Source: Prionace glauca (taxonomy: Eukaryota > Chordata > Chondrichthyes > Carcharhiniformes > Carcharhinidae). Taken from it: 64,000 bases of DNA. Position 1 is the stretch's first letter. The number at the start of each line of letters is the position of its first letter. The position numbers and the translations under genes were made by a program. The notes beneath the pieces were generated by a model. It was given only the letters and a program-made list of their open reading frames with translations, was not told the origin of the DNA and searched no databases. The DNA is taken from NCBI GenBank assembly GCA_037974335.1, contig CM075760.1, forward strand, positions 11,502,600 to 11,566,599, given 5' to 3'. This document shows, in pieces, positions 1 through 11,388 of the stretch.

Positions 1-1560
1 CTTATGTTTAATTCTTATTAAATATTATAATGAAGAACAGGTTGAGACTTATATTCTGCATCGTGTTTTTAGCGTTACAGAGGATTTGAATCAATTATCG
101 TCTCTGTGTTTGCACTGTTTAATTCAGATCTTCTTTAATTAAACAATGTGTTCAGTAATGAAGTTGTTATATGCGTGGTCTAAATTATTAAATCTAGGAA
201 GCAGTATTATTGATTTCAAACGGCCAGGCCGTTACAGTCTGGGCAAAGTCAGAAATCTGCATTTTTAACACGTTTGTTCGTTGTAATAAGATATTTGTCG
301 TAAAAGTGAAAAAGTAAAATATTACAATGTGATTAGATTTAAGTAAATGAATGACAGATGTTTGAATGTTTCCATTCAGTAATTTGAAATTATAGTTTAA
401 CATTGAGATTTAATTGTAACCTAATTATTTAACAATGTTGGGGACAGAAGCACGTTTTGAATGATTGAAAACTCATTTTATTACAGAGAACATATCAGCT
501 GACAGGAGAACTAACTGACAATTAACAATAACTTAAAATGTAATATTAACGCTGATTAATTTAAAACAAAAGACCTTGAATATTGCACTAGCGTGCAAAA
601 TATCATCAGTCTTAGAGAATATTTAATTGTATCAAAATGAATTCAAAAACAAAACATTTCTTTACTCAGCTGTGCTCGGCTCGATAAGTTGCTTTGCCTT
701 GATAATTTTGTTGATTACATTTAATTAAGAAATTAGATCCAATCAGGTAACGATTTTCAATGTAAATATTTCCCGGTTTGTTTAATTCTTAGTGTGTCAC
801 TGTATCTCTGTTAGGGACATTGAACTGTTACTGTGTCACTGTATCTCTGATAGGGATATTGAACTGTCCTGAATCTGTTATTTTTGCTCATTTTCAGCGA
901 AATTACATTTTTACACAATTTTCGCGAAGTGATACAGGCAGAGAGAAATAATTAAAAGTCGAGAGGAGTTCTGAATACCCGTTTAATTTAAAATAGGTTA
1001 TTGATTTTCTGTTGTAACTTGACTATTGATCAATGAGAATCCAACAGTTTGAAATTGACAGATTGAACAGATCTTTCTGCTGGGAACTCGACTGTTGAAC
1101 TGTTTGTGTCTGTTCTGTTTCTGGGCGTGTGGTCACTGTGTTGGGACCAGGAATCTCCCTGACTGGTTATAAATCTTTTGATTCCTTCTCCTGTCCTGCA
1201 AGAAGTGAAATTTTATTTATTTCTTCAATGCGCTTGTATCTGTGGGAAATGTGACTGTTTGACTCGGTGTCTCAGAAATTAAGTCCCTGAAGCATATTGT
1301 GTCTATCAGAGAAGCAGAAACATCAGACTTTAGAGGGAGAATTGGGTGATTTTTAAGCAGTGATGTACCGGCCTTGGGAATGTTCGATGAACAAATACAA
1401 AGTGAGATTTACTATATTGTGCTCCGTACTACAGCAGCCCCTGAACTGTTTAGTTTGACAGTTGAAGGGTCAAATTCACTTGCATATTATTTTTAATCTT
1501 CTAAAGGCATTTTAGAGACATTTGCGCGGCCAGAATTTTTAATCTAATTGTTCCTTCATA
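1..1560. other. AT-rich intronic sequence, no gene seen
   Basis: This stretch is AT-rich and non-repetitive. I looked for an Ig J segment (W-G-x-G followed by a splice donor) and for recombination signal heptamer/nonamer pairs and found none. It lies upstream of the IgM CH1 exon and is most simply read as part of the J-C intron of a shark IgM cluster. The short open frames in it show no family resemblance. Confidence 0.4.
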
Positions 1561-1564
1561 AAGT

Positions 1565-1960
1565 GTTGATATGAAGCATCCTTGAACAACTGCAGTCCAT
1601 ATGCTGCAGGCATCCGCCCTGCTGTTAGGCAGGAAGTTCCAGGAGTTTGACCCAGCGATTATGAATGAATTGAGAAATTGTTTCAGGTCAGGATGGTGTG
1701 TGTTTTGGAGGGAAGCTTACAGGTTATAGTGTTTCAGATATGGCTGCTGCCCTTGTCCTGTTAGGATGTAAAGGCAGCGGGTTTGGACAGTGTAATCTAT
1801 GGAGCCTTGGTGAATTGCTGCAGTGCATGTTGTATATAATGCACACAGTGCTGACACTGCTTGTTAGTGATGGAGAGAGTGAATAGGGTGAATGAGGGGC
1901 CGGGTAATCTTGTGGGTGGCTTTGCCCTGGATTGTGTCAGATTGCGTGAGGTTTTACAAG
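1565..1960 (-). mobile_element. Old LINE 3' fragment
   Basis: On the minus strand this matches the 3' coding end of a dispersed elasmobranch LINE. The reverse complement carries a degraded run of the type 'HHRRTVAAVCTIYKMH', then the region before a GGGATGGGCAATAAATGCTGG tail. On the plus strand the landmarks are 'gaacaactgcagtccat', 'gacccagcgatt' and 'gtcaggatggtgtgtg'. It is diverged. The same family recurs near 32.06 kb, 38.75 kb and 57.77 kb. Confidence 0.55.
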
Positions 1961-2127
1961 TTTCTCTCATTGAGGAAAGAGGAAATTATTTAATTGTGAC
2001 TGACTTGTGAAATATTTAAATGTTTTTCCAACCCGTGCCCCACAGTCCGTGTTGTGCTCGCTTGTCACTCCCACTTACTGTGCGAGTGGGTGAGTATGTG
2101 TGGAGTGAGGGTGCTTTTTCAGACTGA

Positions 2128-3025
2128 ATCAGCCAGATAGAGACTTACACACATCACACACTCTCACACACATAAATACACACAGAGAGACGCTCATATT
2201 CTCTCACACATACACACGCACACTTACTTTCTCTCTCATACGATATCTCACACACATTCTCTTTCTCTCACGGTCTACATACTCTGTCTCAAATACAAAT
2301 CCAGACATACTCTCACTCTCTCAATCAGTCTCTCATCTCTCATATACAAAAACACTCACACGCACACATCTCCACACACATTCTCTCTTACACGCAGACA
2401 CACACACACACATAAGCATAGTCTCAGGCTCTCACACACGCACTCACTCTCCCACACTCTGTCACACACGCTCAAGTTGTCTCTCATGTATTCACACACT
2501 CTCTCACAATTCCTCTTGCACACGCCTCTCTCTCTCTCTCTCTCTCTCTGTCACACACACACATATTTCTATCTCTGTTGCACAGACTATCTAACACCTG
2601 TACATTCTTGCTGTCACACACTAGCTCGCTCACACTCTCTCACAAACATAGACCTATGCAAACACTCTAACTTACACACAAACACAGTCTCTCTCACAAG
2701 CACAGTCTCACGCAAACGTTCTCTGTCACACACACACACACACAAACACACACTTTGCTTCTATCACCCACGCACATTGCACACATCTTTCTCACTCACA
2801 CACAATCCCGTGCACACTTCCACACACACATGAACAGTATGTTTGCTTTCTAGTAGGCACACTGCCCCCTCTTGCAAACGCAGCCCACTGTCTCACACAT
2901 GTGCAAACACAGTCTGTCACACACAGGCACCTTCACACACACATTCACCCCTCTCTCTATCAAACACACACCCAAACACCCTCTCACACACTTTCCACCT
3001 CACATACGTCAGAGAGACTGTCATT
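2128..3025. repeat. CA/CT-rich degenerate microsatellite
   Basis: About 900 bp of mixed CA and CT dinucleotide runs (cacacac, ctctctc), such as the CT run at 2528-2550. It is almost free of G on the plus strand. The open frames in it (His/Thr/Ser/Leu-rich) are by-products of the repeat and not genes. Confidence 0.9.
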
Positions 3026-3034
3026 TACATCGTA

Positions 3035-3335
3035 GAATAGAATCACGAGATCCTACAGTACAGAAGGAGGCCATTCAGCCCATCGAGTCTGCATCAACAG
3101 GAATCCCACCAAAGCCCTATCCCCAGAACCACATGTGTTTACTCTAACTAGACCTCCTGAACCTATTCGCACGGCCACTCCCCTGAACCCAAACTTCTTT
3201 GGACTGTGGGAGGAAACAGGAGCATCCGAAGGAAACCCAAGCAGACACGGGGTGAACTTACTAACTCCATACACAATGACTCATATCGGGAATTGAACTG
3301 TGAGGCAGCAGCGTTAATCACTGTGCCGCCTCGGC
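3035..3335 (-). mobile_element. tRNA-headed SINE (HE1-like), minus strand
   Basis: Reverse complement of the common elasmobranch SINE. The + strand reads from its 3' tail (tacagtacagaaggaggccattc) through 'ctttggactgtgggaggaaac' to the tRNA-like head, with a degraded B box (gggaattgaactgtgaggcagcag) and A box (gttaatcactgtgccgcc). It is moderately diverged. Confidence 0.75.
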
Positions 3336-3960
3336 CACCCCCTCCCCTCTCCCCCGGTAACATTTGAATGAGGGTGGGATCGAGGAGCCCGAGTAAAACT
3401 CATGTGAATAAGTTTCAGCGGGAAATTCTTCTCTGTTTGGAGTCATATTTAGCACAAAACAAGATGGTAATGGTTGTTGGAGGTCAAACATCTAAGCTGA
3501 GAAATCACTGCAGGAGTTCGGCAGGGGACTGTTCTGGGACCAACAATCTTCTATTGCTTCATCAATGACACATTCCATCCAACATGAGGTCAGAAGTAGG
3601 GATTTCCATGTGTTACACCGGACACAAAGACACAATCAATAAGAAGGGATCTGGCTGAGACTAAGTCCGCCTGGCTCCCCAATACTGGTGTAAACTTGCT
3701 GTTTGATTCCTGTGTGACCCTAGTTTTGCTGGAAGCTTCCCTTCCAGCTCCCTCAGTCTGTCTATTTGTTCACTGATCCGTGTTTCTGAAAGAAAGGCCC
3801 CGACATTAAAGCAGCTGCCCGGTGATCTACACTGATTCCTGACTTTACACAGCCCTGTTACTGAAAGCTGATCAATGGAGAGAATCGGGAAAAGATCGAT
3901 GGAGAGGGAGAGGAGGAGGTGGCTCACTGACTCTCTCACCCTCACCCATACTGACTCACT
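3336..3960. other. Intergenic or intronic, nothing recognised
   Basis: No gene, RNA or clear repeat seen. It runs into the pyrimidine-rich satellite at its right edge (ctcaccctca from about 3930). Confidence 0.35.
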
Positions 3961-4380
3961 CACCCTCAATCTCTCATCCTCACTCAAATAACTTCACTCA
4001 CTCACCCTCAATCTCTCATCCTCACTCAAATAACTTCACTCACTCACCCTCAATCTCTCATCCTCACTCAAATAACTTCACTCACTCACCCTCAATCTCT
4101 CATCCTCACTCAAATAACTTCACTCACTCACCCTCAATCTCTCATCCTCACTCAAATAACTTCACTCACTCACCCTCAATCTCTCATCCTCACTCAAATA
4201 ACTTCACTCACTCACCCTCAATCTCTCATCCTCACTCAAATAACTTCACTCACTCACCCTCAATCTCTCCTCCTCACTCAAATAACTTCACTCACTCACC
4301 CTCAATCTCTCATCCTCACTCAAATAACTTCACTCACTCACCCTCAATCTCTCATCCTCACTCAAATAACTTCACTCACT
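3961..4380. repeat. 42-bp tandem satellite, 10 units
   Basis: Ten consecutive 42-bp units beginning caccctcaatctctcatcct and containing 'caaataacttcactcact'. Unit starts fall at 3961, 4003, 4045 and so on at exact 42-bp steps. The only difference I saw is a cat-to-cct change in the eighth unit (about 4268). The near-identity implies recent expansion or homogenisation. Partial copies recur at 4430-4470 and near 5995-6030. Confidence 0.95.
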
Positions 4381-6118
4381 CACCCTCACTTACCCACCTT
4401 CCCTCACTGACACACTCTCTCTCACTCACCCTCAATCACTCATCCTCACTCAAATAACTTCACTCACTCACCCTCACTTACCCACCTTCCCTCACTGACA
4501 CACTCTCTCTCACTCACCCTCACTCACTCACCCTCACACACTCAACCACAATCACTCATCCCCAATCACTCACCCTCACTCACTCACCCTCATTCACGCT
4601 TACTCACTCATGCTCACTCACTCACCCTTGCTCACTCATCCACCCTCACACTCACTCCCTCACACTCACTCCCTCACACACACTCCCTCACACCCTCACA
4701 CCCTCTCACTCACCCCCTCTCACTCACCCCCTCTCACTCACCCCCACTCACTCACCTCCACTCACTCATCCCCACTCACTCATCCCCACTCACTCATCCC
4801 CACTCACTCATCCCCCCTCACCCACCCTCACGCACTCGCCCTCACGCACTCAACCTCAGAAACTCACGGATCCTGTTTCACCCTGAGTCACTCACACTCA
4901 CTCACTCACTCACAATCACTCACTCATACTCACTCACTCACTCTCATCCATTCTCACTCACTCGCCCACAAGCACTCACACACCCTCATTCAAGCTCATT
5001 CGTTCACGCAAACACACGCCCTGATTCACTCATCCTCATACCCTCACTCACTCACTCATATTTGCTCACTCACTCTCGTCCATCCTCACTCACCCACAAA
5101 CACTCATTCAACTTCACTCGTTCAACCTCAATCACTCACCCTGACTCACTCATTCTCACACCCTCACTGACTCACTCACATTCACTCACTCTCACACCCT
5201 CAGTCACGCACCCACATTCACTCACTCACTCTCACGCACTCACCCTCACGCGCCCTCATTAACTCACTGTCACTCAGCCACCCACAGTCATACACCATCA
5301 CTCACTCAGCCTCACTCACTAAACCTCACTCACTGACTTAGACCCTCAGCCAGTCACCAACATTCATACTCACCTTCATTCACTCATCCAACTAATCCGT
5401 TCTCACTCACCCAGTCTCACTCAGTCTCACTCACCCTCACTCATTCACCCCATTCTCTCACACTCACTCACTCACCCCCACAGACTCAACTCAATGACCC
5501 TCTCTCTGTCTCTCTCTCACTTATGCCACCTCACCCATTCAAACTGACTCAAACTCACACACCTACCTTCACTCACACAAGCTCACATACTCATCATCAC
5601 TCAACATCACGCAACCTAACTCACAAATCCTCAATCACTCATCCTCATCAAACACCTTCACTCAATCACCCTCACTCTCCCACCCATCCACATTCATCCT
5701 CCCTCACACACCACCCTCAATAACACACCCTGACTTATTAATCTCAACCCTTACATACACAGTTACATTCACACCCTCATTCACTCAATCTCACTCACTT
5801 CCACTCACCCATCTCCACGAATCTTCACACATCCTCACTCACTCTCCCTTATTATTTCAATCTTGCTTACCTACACTCATCCAGCCACCTTCACTCACAT
5901 TCAGCCACCTTCACTCACCTACCCTCTCACACACACCCTCAATTACTCACGCTCTCTCACCCTCACCCACACTTACTCACCCTCAATCACTCACCCTCAC
6001 TCAAAGAACTTCACTCACTCACCCTCACTTACCCACCTTCCTTCACACATCACTCATCCACTCTGACTCATCTAATCACTCACCCTCACACACTCACATT
6101 CTCTCACTCACACTCACT
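4381..6118. repeat. Pyrimidine-rich CTCACTCACCCT satellite
   Basis: About 1.7 kb of degenerate 'ctcactcaccctcact' repeat, nearly lacking G on the plus strand. It is derived from, or parental to, the 42-bp array just upstream. The long open frames across it (Thr-His-Ser-Leu repeats) are repeat artefacts. Confidence 0.9.
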
Positions 6119-6119
6119 G

Positions 6120-6900
6120 AATCTATGTGGGGAGGGTCTGCAACGAGAGAGAAGAAAGATCTCAAGCTGCAGTTTGGTGTTCAAAGGTGAGGGCTGCCCT
6201 GGGAGTGCAGAGAGCTGGAGGGAATCCCTGGGGGCTCGGGGCCAGGGACAATGGCAAAGAGTCAGGGGAGAACAGGAGGCGAGGGAAAGGGCAGAGAGCC
6301 GTGGGTGGGGGGAAGGCAGAGAGCTAGGGGAAACAGCAGAGATCTGGGGGAAGGGCAGAGAGGCGGGGGAAAGGGTCCACAGCCGGGGAACAGGGTGCAA
6401 AGTCAGGGGAAAGTGCGGAGAGAGAGGGGAAAGGACAGGGAGCAGGGGAAAGGGCAGAGAGACCAGTGAAAGGGGAGAGAGCTGAAAGAAAGGGCAGAGA
6501 GATGGGGAAAAGTGTAGAAAGAACAGGGAAAGGGGAGAGAACCAGGAAAAAGGGCGGGGGGGCACAGAAAAGGGCAGGGAGGCAGGAGAAAGGGCAGAGA
6601 GCCGAGGGAAAGGGCAGAGAGCCCAGGGGAAAGGGCAGGAGAGTCAGGGAAAAAGCTCAGAGAGCTGGGGGGAAGGAGAAAGAGGGGAGGGAGCAGGGAC
6701 AGAGGGCAGAGAGCTGAGGGACAGTGTGGGGGGGGTGAGGGAAAGAACAGAGAGCCGGGGGAGAGGACACAGAGATGGAGGGAAGTGTAGAGAGCCAGGT
6801 GGAAATACAGAGAGCCGGATAAAAGGGGAAAAGAGCCACCGTGAAAGTCAGAGACCCAGGGGAAAGGGCAAAGGGCTGGGGAAATGGGCACAGAGGGGGT
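6120..6900 (+). repeat. G-rich switch-like tandem repeat upstream of IgM CH1
   Basis: A 780-bp purine tract of loose units such as GGGGAAAGGGCAGAGAGC. It contains GAGCTGGGGG and GAGCTGAGGG and at least seven AGCT tetramers (the hotspot core for AID). G is on the strand that is non-template for transcription toward CH1, which starts 1 kb downstream. In layout and composition it resembles a mammalian S-mu region. Whether it acts as one is inference. Long open frames on both strands here are compositional. Confidence 0.6.
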
Positions 6901-7209
6901 GATGGATGGCGGAGTGAGGAGGTTCAGAATAGAGCTAGCACCACAATCGGCTCATCTGTAATCTCAGTGAATGATGGAGGAGACTTCAGGGCCCAAATGG
7001 GAAACTCTTGGTATTAATGTATGATCCGTCAATCCGTCAATAAATGTTGGATTTATTTGAATTTATAATCACATTTAGAGTTTCCTGATCATTCAGTAAG
7101 TATTCATTCCAGAGGTATTTTTGAAGCAAAGTCACTAATCTCCGTTTTGTGGAGTGAGAGGCAGTGAGTTGGAGAGAGGAAGGGGCACCAATCAGTTTGA
7201 ACACAGGCA

Positions 7210-7365
7210 ATTTCTAAAACTAGTGTGGAGATGCCGGAGTGAGGTTGGTGTGGGCACAGTAAGGATTCTCACACACCAGGTTAAAGTCCAACAGGTTTAT
7301 TTGGAATCACAAGCTGTTGGAGCTCCCTCATCAGGTGAGTGGATAGTCTGAATGAAGGGAGAAGT
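7210..7365 (-). mobile_element. Penelope-like element 3' end fragment
   Basis: The plus strand reads 'gtggagatgccggagtgagg ... ccaggttaaagtccaacagg ... tcatcaggtgagtgg'. This is the reverse complement of the repeat that elsewhere in this window follows a GIY-YIG coding end. It is a short, 5'-truncated fossil. Confidence 0.7.
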
Positions 7366-7684
7366 TCTTCATCACAAAGTATTGTTGTTTGAGAAATAAA
7401 CAGCGGTTCATCACACACTGCTGTTGTTGAGAAATAAATAGTTGCTGCAATAATGGAGACAATCTTTGCTGTTTTCTGTCAATCCAATGAATGACATGTC
7501 ATTGTGAGACTAACAGAATGTGTATTTTTTCTTCCTAATTTGATAGAAGTGGAGACAGGGATATGAGTTTCTACAGAGATGACAATTCCCAAATGATAGA
7601 AGTAACATCATCGCAAAGGCGGATGAAAGATTTAATCGGGAAATATTAGGGATAAGTTCATAATTCAAATCAATGTTGGAGATA

Positions 7685-7830
7685 GAAACATAGAAAAGAG
7701 AAGCTGGAGTAGGCCATTCGGCCCTTGGAGCCTACTCCGCCTTTCACTTTGGTCAGAGCTCATCACTATCCTGATCACACCTACTACCCATATCCCTTCA
7801 TCCCTTTAACACCAAGAGCTATATCTAATA
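7685..7830 (-). mobile_element. CR1-like 3' tail fragment
   Basis: On the plus strand 'gaaacatagaaaagagaagctggagtaggccattcggccc' is the reverse complement of the usual CR1 3' UTR. It is short and diverged. Confidence 0.6.
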
Positions 7831-7915
7831 TAGAAACCTATTTGTAACAATATGTTTGATGACTTAATAAATGCAAGTAAGAGTCTAACTTGTTCAATTG
7901 GCTATTCTTTCCCAG

Positions 7916-8215
7916 CGACACCGTCTGCGCCCACTCTGTATGGCCTGGTCTCCCCCTGTCAGCAACAGAACTCCGGCGGCTCCATCACCTTCGGATGTTT
8001 GGCGATGGATTACCTTCCAGATGTCTCCAAAGTGACCTGGAAGAAAAATGGGCAAACGGTCCCCAGTGGGTTTAAGACTTACCCATCAGTGAGAAACACG
8101 AAGGGAACCTACACCCTGAGCAGCCAGTTAACCATCAGCGACTCAGCGGGAGAATGTCCCAGAATTGACTGTGAGGTTCAACACAACAGCTCAGTCAAGA
8201 ACATTGAAATACTAT
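7916..8215 (+). CDS. IGHM: Immunoglobulin mu heavy chain constant exon CH1
   Basis: First C1-type Ig domain of shark IgM. The exon starts after the acceptor 'ctttcccag' (AG at 7914-7915) and ends before the donor GTAAGT at 8216. Length is 300 bp, split-codon phase 1 at both ends. The translation begins ATPSAPTLYGLVSPCQQQ. It has the domain cysteines in 'FGCLAMDY' and 'IDCEVQH', the core Trp in 'VTWKKNG', and an extra N-terminal Cys suited to the light-chain bond. An N-glycosylation site (NSS) lies near the end. No stop or frameshift. It pairs with the light chain in membrane and secreted IgM. The J exon that splices to it is outside the window or not visible. Confidence 0.93.
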
Positions 8216-8354
8216 GTAAGTGTTATGGAGCTTGTGTGAAACAGAAACACTGTGGTTAACATGTAGGGCCTTGGTTATAACTCATTTAAATAGATGTGCA
8301 CAATCCGGCCCTTTGGATTGGTCCAGTTAGTGTCTATTGACTGCAAATGAGTTA

Positions 8355-8565
8355 GAACATAGAACATAGAACATTACAGCGCAGTACAGGCCATTCGGCT
8401 CTCGATGTTGCGCCGACCAGTGGAACCAATCTCATGACCCTCTAACCTAAACTATTCCAATGTTATCCATATGTGTATCCACTGACCATTTGAACGCCCT
8501 TAAAGTTGGCGAGTCCACAATGCTGCAGACAGGGCTTTCCAAGCCCTTACTACCCTCAGTTGACA
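8355..8565 (-). mobile_element. CR1-family 3' fragment in the CH1-CH2 intron
   Basis: On the plus strand 'agaacatagaacatagaacattacag' is the reverse complement of a LINE tail (ATGTTCTATG repeats). Upstream on the minus strand is a degraded RT C-terminus of the type 'AWKALSA ... [11 protein letters not shown]'. It inserted into the 410-bp intron antisense to IgM. Confidence 0.7.
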
Positions 8566-8625
8566 AAAGTTTAATTGATCCACATCTTCTGCAGGAAATG
8601 ACTGATCTGTTTTTTTTCCCTGAAG

Positions 8626-8940
8626 GCCCTCCGCCTGTGATCCATCCAACTCTTATCCTCACCGTGAGTTCCAGTGAAGAAATCTCACACAGGAAATTCG
8701 CAATCATCGTCTGTTCAATCATCGATTTCCAGCCAGGGTCAATGGAAGTGAGTTGGCTGAAGAATGGGGAACCCGTGGATTCAGGAATTGTCACCTCTCC
8801 CCCCTGTGAAGTGAACGGGAACTTCTCGGCCAGCAGTCGGCTGACAGTCTCCGCTGGGGAATGGTTCAGCAAAGCGGTCTATACCTGCCAGGTCACTCAC
8901 CGAGGAGACACTCAGAGTCAGAACATCAGCGTATCTCGGG
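8626..8940 (+). CDS. IGHM: Immunoglobulin mu heavy chain constant exon CH2
   Basis: Second Ig constant domain, 315 bp, from the acceptor 'ttccctgaag' (AG at 8624-8625) to the donor GTAAGA at 8941. The join from CH1 makes a split Cys codon and gives '...[12 protein letters not shown]', so a cysteine sits at the domain border, where IgM inter-chain bonds are common. Ig-fold residues are Cys in 'IIVCSIIDF', Trp in 'VSWLKNG' and Cys in 'YTCQVTH'. There are two likely N-glycosylation sites, NFS and NIS. The reading frame is intact and the end phase matches CH3. Confidence 0.92.
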
Positions 8941-9129
8941 GTAAGAGACTCAAACGCAGGACAACACTTATCATTCTGATGTTAATCAGAATTAGGGATC
9001 TATTAAAGTTGGTACAAAGCATTGAACAACTTGTAAGTTATTGTCCTGTAGTTTGCTGCATTAGGACAATATCTCATTCAGAATTTCATCAGAAAAACAA
9101 TTTTTTTGTTATCCCTTCCTGAGATGTGC

Positions 9130-9425
9130 ATTTATTTCCCAAACCTGAGGGCACTGAAGTGTCATTCACGTTGCTGTGAATCTGGAGTCACATGCATGCC
9201 AGGCCAGATAAAGACAGCAGGTTGATTTTGGTAAGGAACATTTGTGAACTAGGAGGGGTTTTACAGCAATAGCTTCATGAAAACCATTTCAACTTTTAAT
9301 TATAGATTTTTACAAAATTCAAATTTCATATTTGCAATGATGGGATTCGAATCTGTGTCCCCAGAGTCTTGCCCTAGGTTATAAGTCCATTGACAACACC
9401 ATATACCACAGGCTCCCCTTAAAAG
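9130..9425 (-). mobile_element. tRNA-derived SINE, minus strand, in the CH2-CH3 intron
   Basis: The plus strand carries 'tctggagtcacatgcatgccaggccaga', 'aaattcaaatttcat' and 'gggattcgaatctgtgtccccagag'. This is the reverse complement of a SINE whose tRNA-like B box (GGTTCGAATCC type) lies at the right. The same family is at 36.97, 45.23 and 61.1 kb. This copy is strongly diverged. Confidence 0.7.
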
Positions 9426-9857
9426 AGTGCCCCCTTTCGGTTTGAAGCAATATACTGAGTGAGGTGGCCTTGATGTCAGCTTGTTCCTGAGACAGCTGGT
9501 AAAATTTGAAGAGACAGTAAGTGTTAGACTGCTTCACAGGTCACAGCACAGGGGTAAAATATTGGAAAGTGTATCCACCCTATTTATAAACCAACGGTCA
9601 GTACTTTTTCCTTGAGATCAGGATGGTGTGTTTGTTTGGGAATTCTCCAATTCTGATTCATGGAAATGTTACCGCTGCTCCAATATTTAATACAGGGAAT
9701 AATTCCATACAGCAAGCTGGCTTCCCATTCGCCATGGAAGGTGAAAGGCGAGAGTTAGAGATTGATATATTGAAGGCGACTTTGTCTCCTTCAGGCTGAA
9801 GACTGCTGTCCTGCTTGTGAAGGGGAACTAGGGCTCATTTTCATTTCTCATTCACAG

Positions 9858-10166
9858 ATCCTCTCCCGTGCCTTGATACCACAGTGAAGATACAGCCACC
9901 ACCAATAGAACAGGTCTTACTGGAGGCGACCGTGACCTTAACCTGCATCATTTCTCATGCTCCTGATGGAGTTAACGTGTCCTGGATCCGAGACAGGAAG
10001 TATTTGAAATCAGAGATTGCTGAAAAGCCCGGAGCGGATCGTGACAGCGTGATCAGCAAATTAAGCATCTCCACACAAGCCTGGCTGAGTGCGGCTGTGT
10101 TTGAGTGCGTGGTGAGCCATCAGGATCTGCCGACTCCTCTAAGAACATCTATCCACAAGGAAACAG
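9858..10166 (+). CDS. IGHM: Immunoglobulin mu heavy chain constant exon CH3
   Basis: Third constant domain, 309 bp, from the acceptor 'tcattcacag' (AG at 9856-9857) to the donor GTGAGC at 10167. The split codon gives Asp and the domain begins [16 protein letters not shown]. Core residues are Cys in 'LTCIISH', Trp in 'VSWIRDR' and Cys in 'FECVVSH'. One N-glycosylation site (NVS) lies at the C strand. The frame is open and phase 1 is kept into CH4. In shark IgM the CH3-CH4 part forms the Fc end that assembles pentamers. Confidence 0.92.
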
Positions 10167-10211
10167 GTGAGCTGAGAGATTGAAGCAATAAATGTAGGGT
10201 CAACAGCAGGG

Positions 10212-10920
10212 TTCTGAGCAATGTGGAGGAACAGAAAGATCCCGGGGTTCATATCCACAGATCTCTGAAGATTGCCACTCAAGTGGATAGAGCCGTGAAG
10301 AAGGCTTAAAGTGTGTTAGTGTTTATTAACAGGGGGTTAGAGTTTAAGAGCCGTGGGGTTATACTGCAAGTGTACAGGGCCTTGGTGAGACCACATTTGG
10401 AATATTGTGTGCAGTTCTAGTCACCTCACTATAAGAAGGATGTGGAAGCATTGGAGAGAGTGCAGAGGAGATTTACCAGGATGCTGCCTGGTTTGGAGGG
10501 TAGGTCTTATGAGGAAAGGTTGAGGGAGCTGGGACTTTTCTCTTTAGAACAGAGGAGGATGAGAGACGACTAAATAGAGGTTTATAAGATGGTGAGGGGG
10601 ATTGATAGAGTGGATGTTCAGAGACTATTTCCTCGGGTTACTAGGGGGGCATTACTATAAGGTTCATGGTGGGAGATACAGGAGGGATGTCCGAGGTAGA
10701 TTCTTTACTCAGAGTGTGGTTAAGGTGTGGAATGCACTGCCTGCTGTGATAGTGGAGTCAGACACTTTAGGAACTTTCAAGCGGTTATTGGATAGACACA
10801 TGGAGCACTCCAGAATGATAGGGAGTGGGATAGACTGATCTTGGGTTTGGACATAGCTCGGCACAACATTGAGGGCCAAAGGGCCTGTACTGTGCTGTAA
10901 TGTTCTATGTTTCTATGTAA
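10212..10920 (+). mobile_element. CR1-family LINE, 3' 700 bp, in the CH3-CH4 intron
   Basis: Reads like the C-terminal RT region of a CR1 element: 'gaggaacagaaagatcccgg ... gtgcagaggagatttaccag ... gtggttaaggtgtggaatgc', then a 3' UTR ending 'gtaatgttctatgtttctatg'. Several in-frame stops and small indels mark it as old. The tail differs from the TTCTTATG subfamily, so it is a second CR1 lineage. It is in the same orientation as IgM. Confidence 0.8.
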
Positions 10921-11144
10921 ATGCATCACTGTGTCTATCTCCAGTGAAAGTGTACTACTCAATAGTTAGTATTCAGTGCATTAATGTTCTCCCCTGAACT
11001 AAACGACTCTGGGCCGATTGATATTTTTCTGGGGAGTTTGATGTGTTGATGAGTGAAAAGTGAACTGAAGGCGATGTTATTGGGTTTAGATTGAAGAAGA
11101 AGGGAGGGGCCTGGTGTGGAGCATCAAAAACCAGAAAACCAAAA

Positions 11145-11205
11145 AGGAAAAGTAGATTAGTTGGGCCGAATGGCCTGATTCTGTGCTGTAAACTTTCTGA
11201 ATCTT
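11145..11205 (+). mobile_element. CR1 3' tail remnant
   Basis: 'gttgggccgaatggcctgat' followed by 'tctgtgctgtaaactttctg' is the typical last part of a CR1 3' UTR. Only about 60 bp is recognisable. Confidence 0.5.
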
Positions 11206-11388
11206 TCCACTCCGCCCCCTCCTGAGTTATTTGAGAAAAGAATTGTGTTCACCTCCCCTCCAAGCTGCAAATCAAAAATGGGAAGAGTTAAAATCAGAAG
11301 CGAAGCACATTTTCCTGATATCTAACCTGTGGTTTCATTGTCTCCAGAACTCTCCAGTTTATTGACATTTATTGTACATTTTCTGCAG

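Noticed and set aside
781-870. Heptamer-like CACTGTG/CACTGTA sequences, possible RSS near 0.8-1.1 kb
   Set aside because: No nonamer at 12 or 23 bp and no J (WGxG) or V framework coding sequence beside them; part of a short local repeat (tgtcactgtatctctg).
2477-6066. Long His/Thr/Ser-rich open frames on plus
   Set aside because: They are translations of CA/CT and CTCACTCACCCT repeats with no stop codons by composition; no start context, no domain.
6104-6891. Long open frames on both strands over the G-rich tract
   Set aside because: Purine/pyrimidine bias removes stops in several frames at once; Pro/Ser/Phe/Leu and Gly/Arg/Glu composition mirrors the repeat unit.
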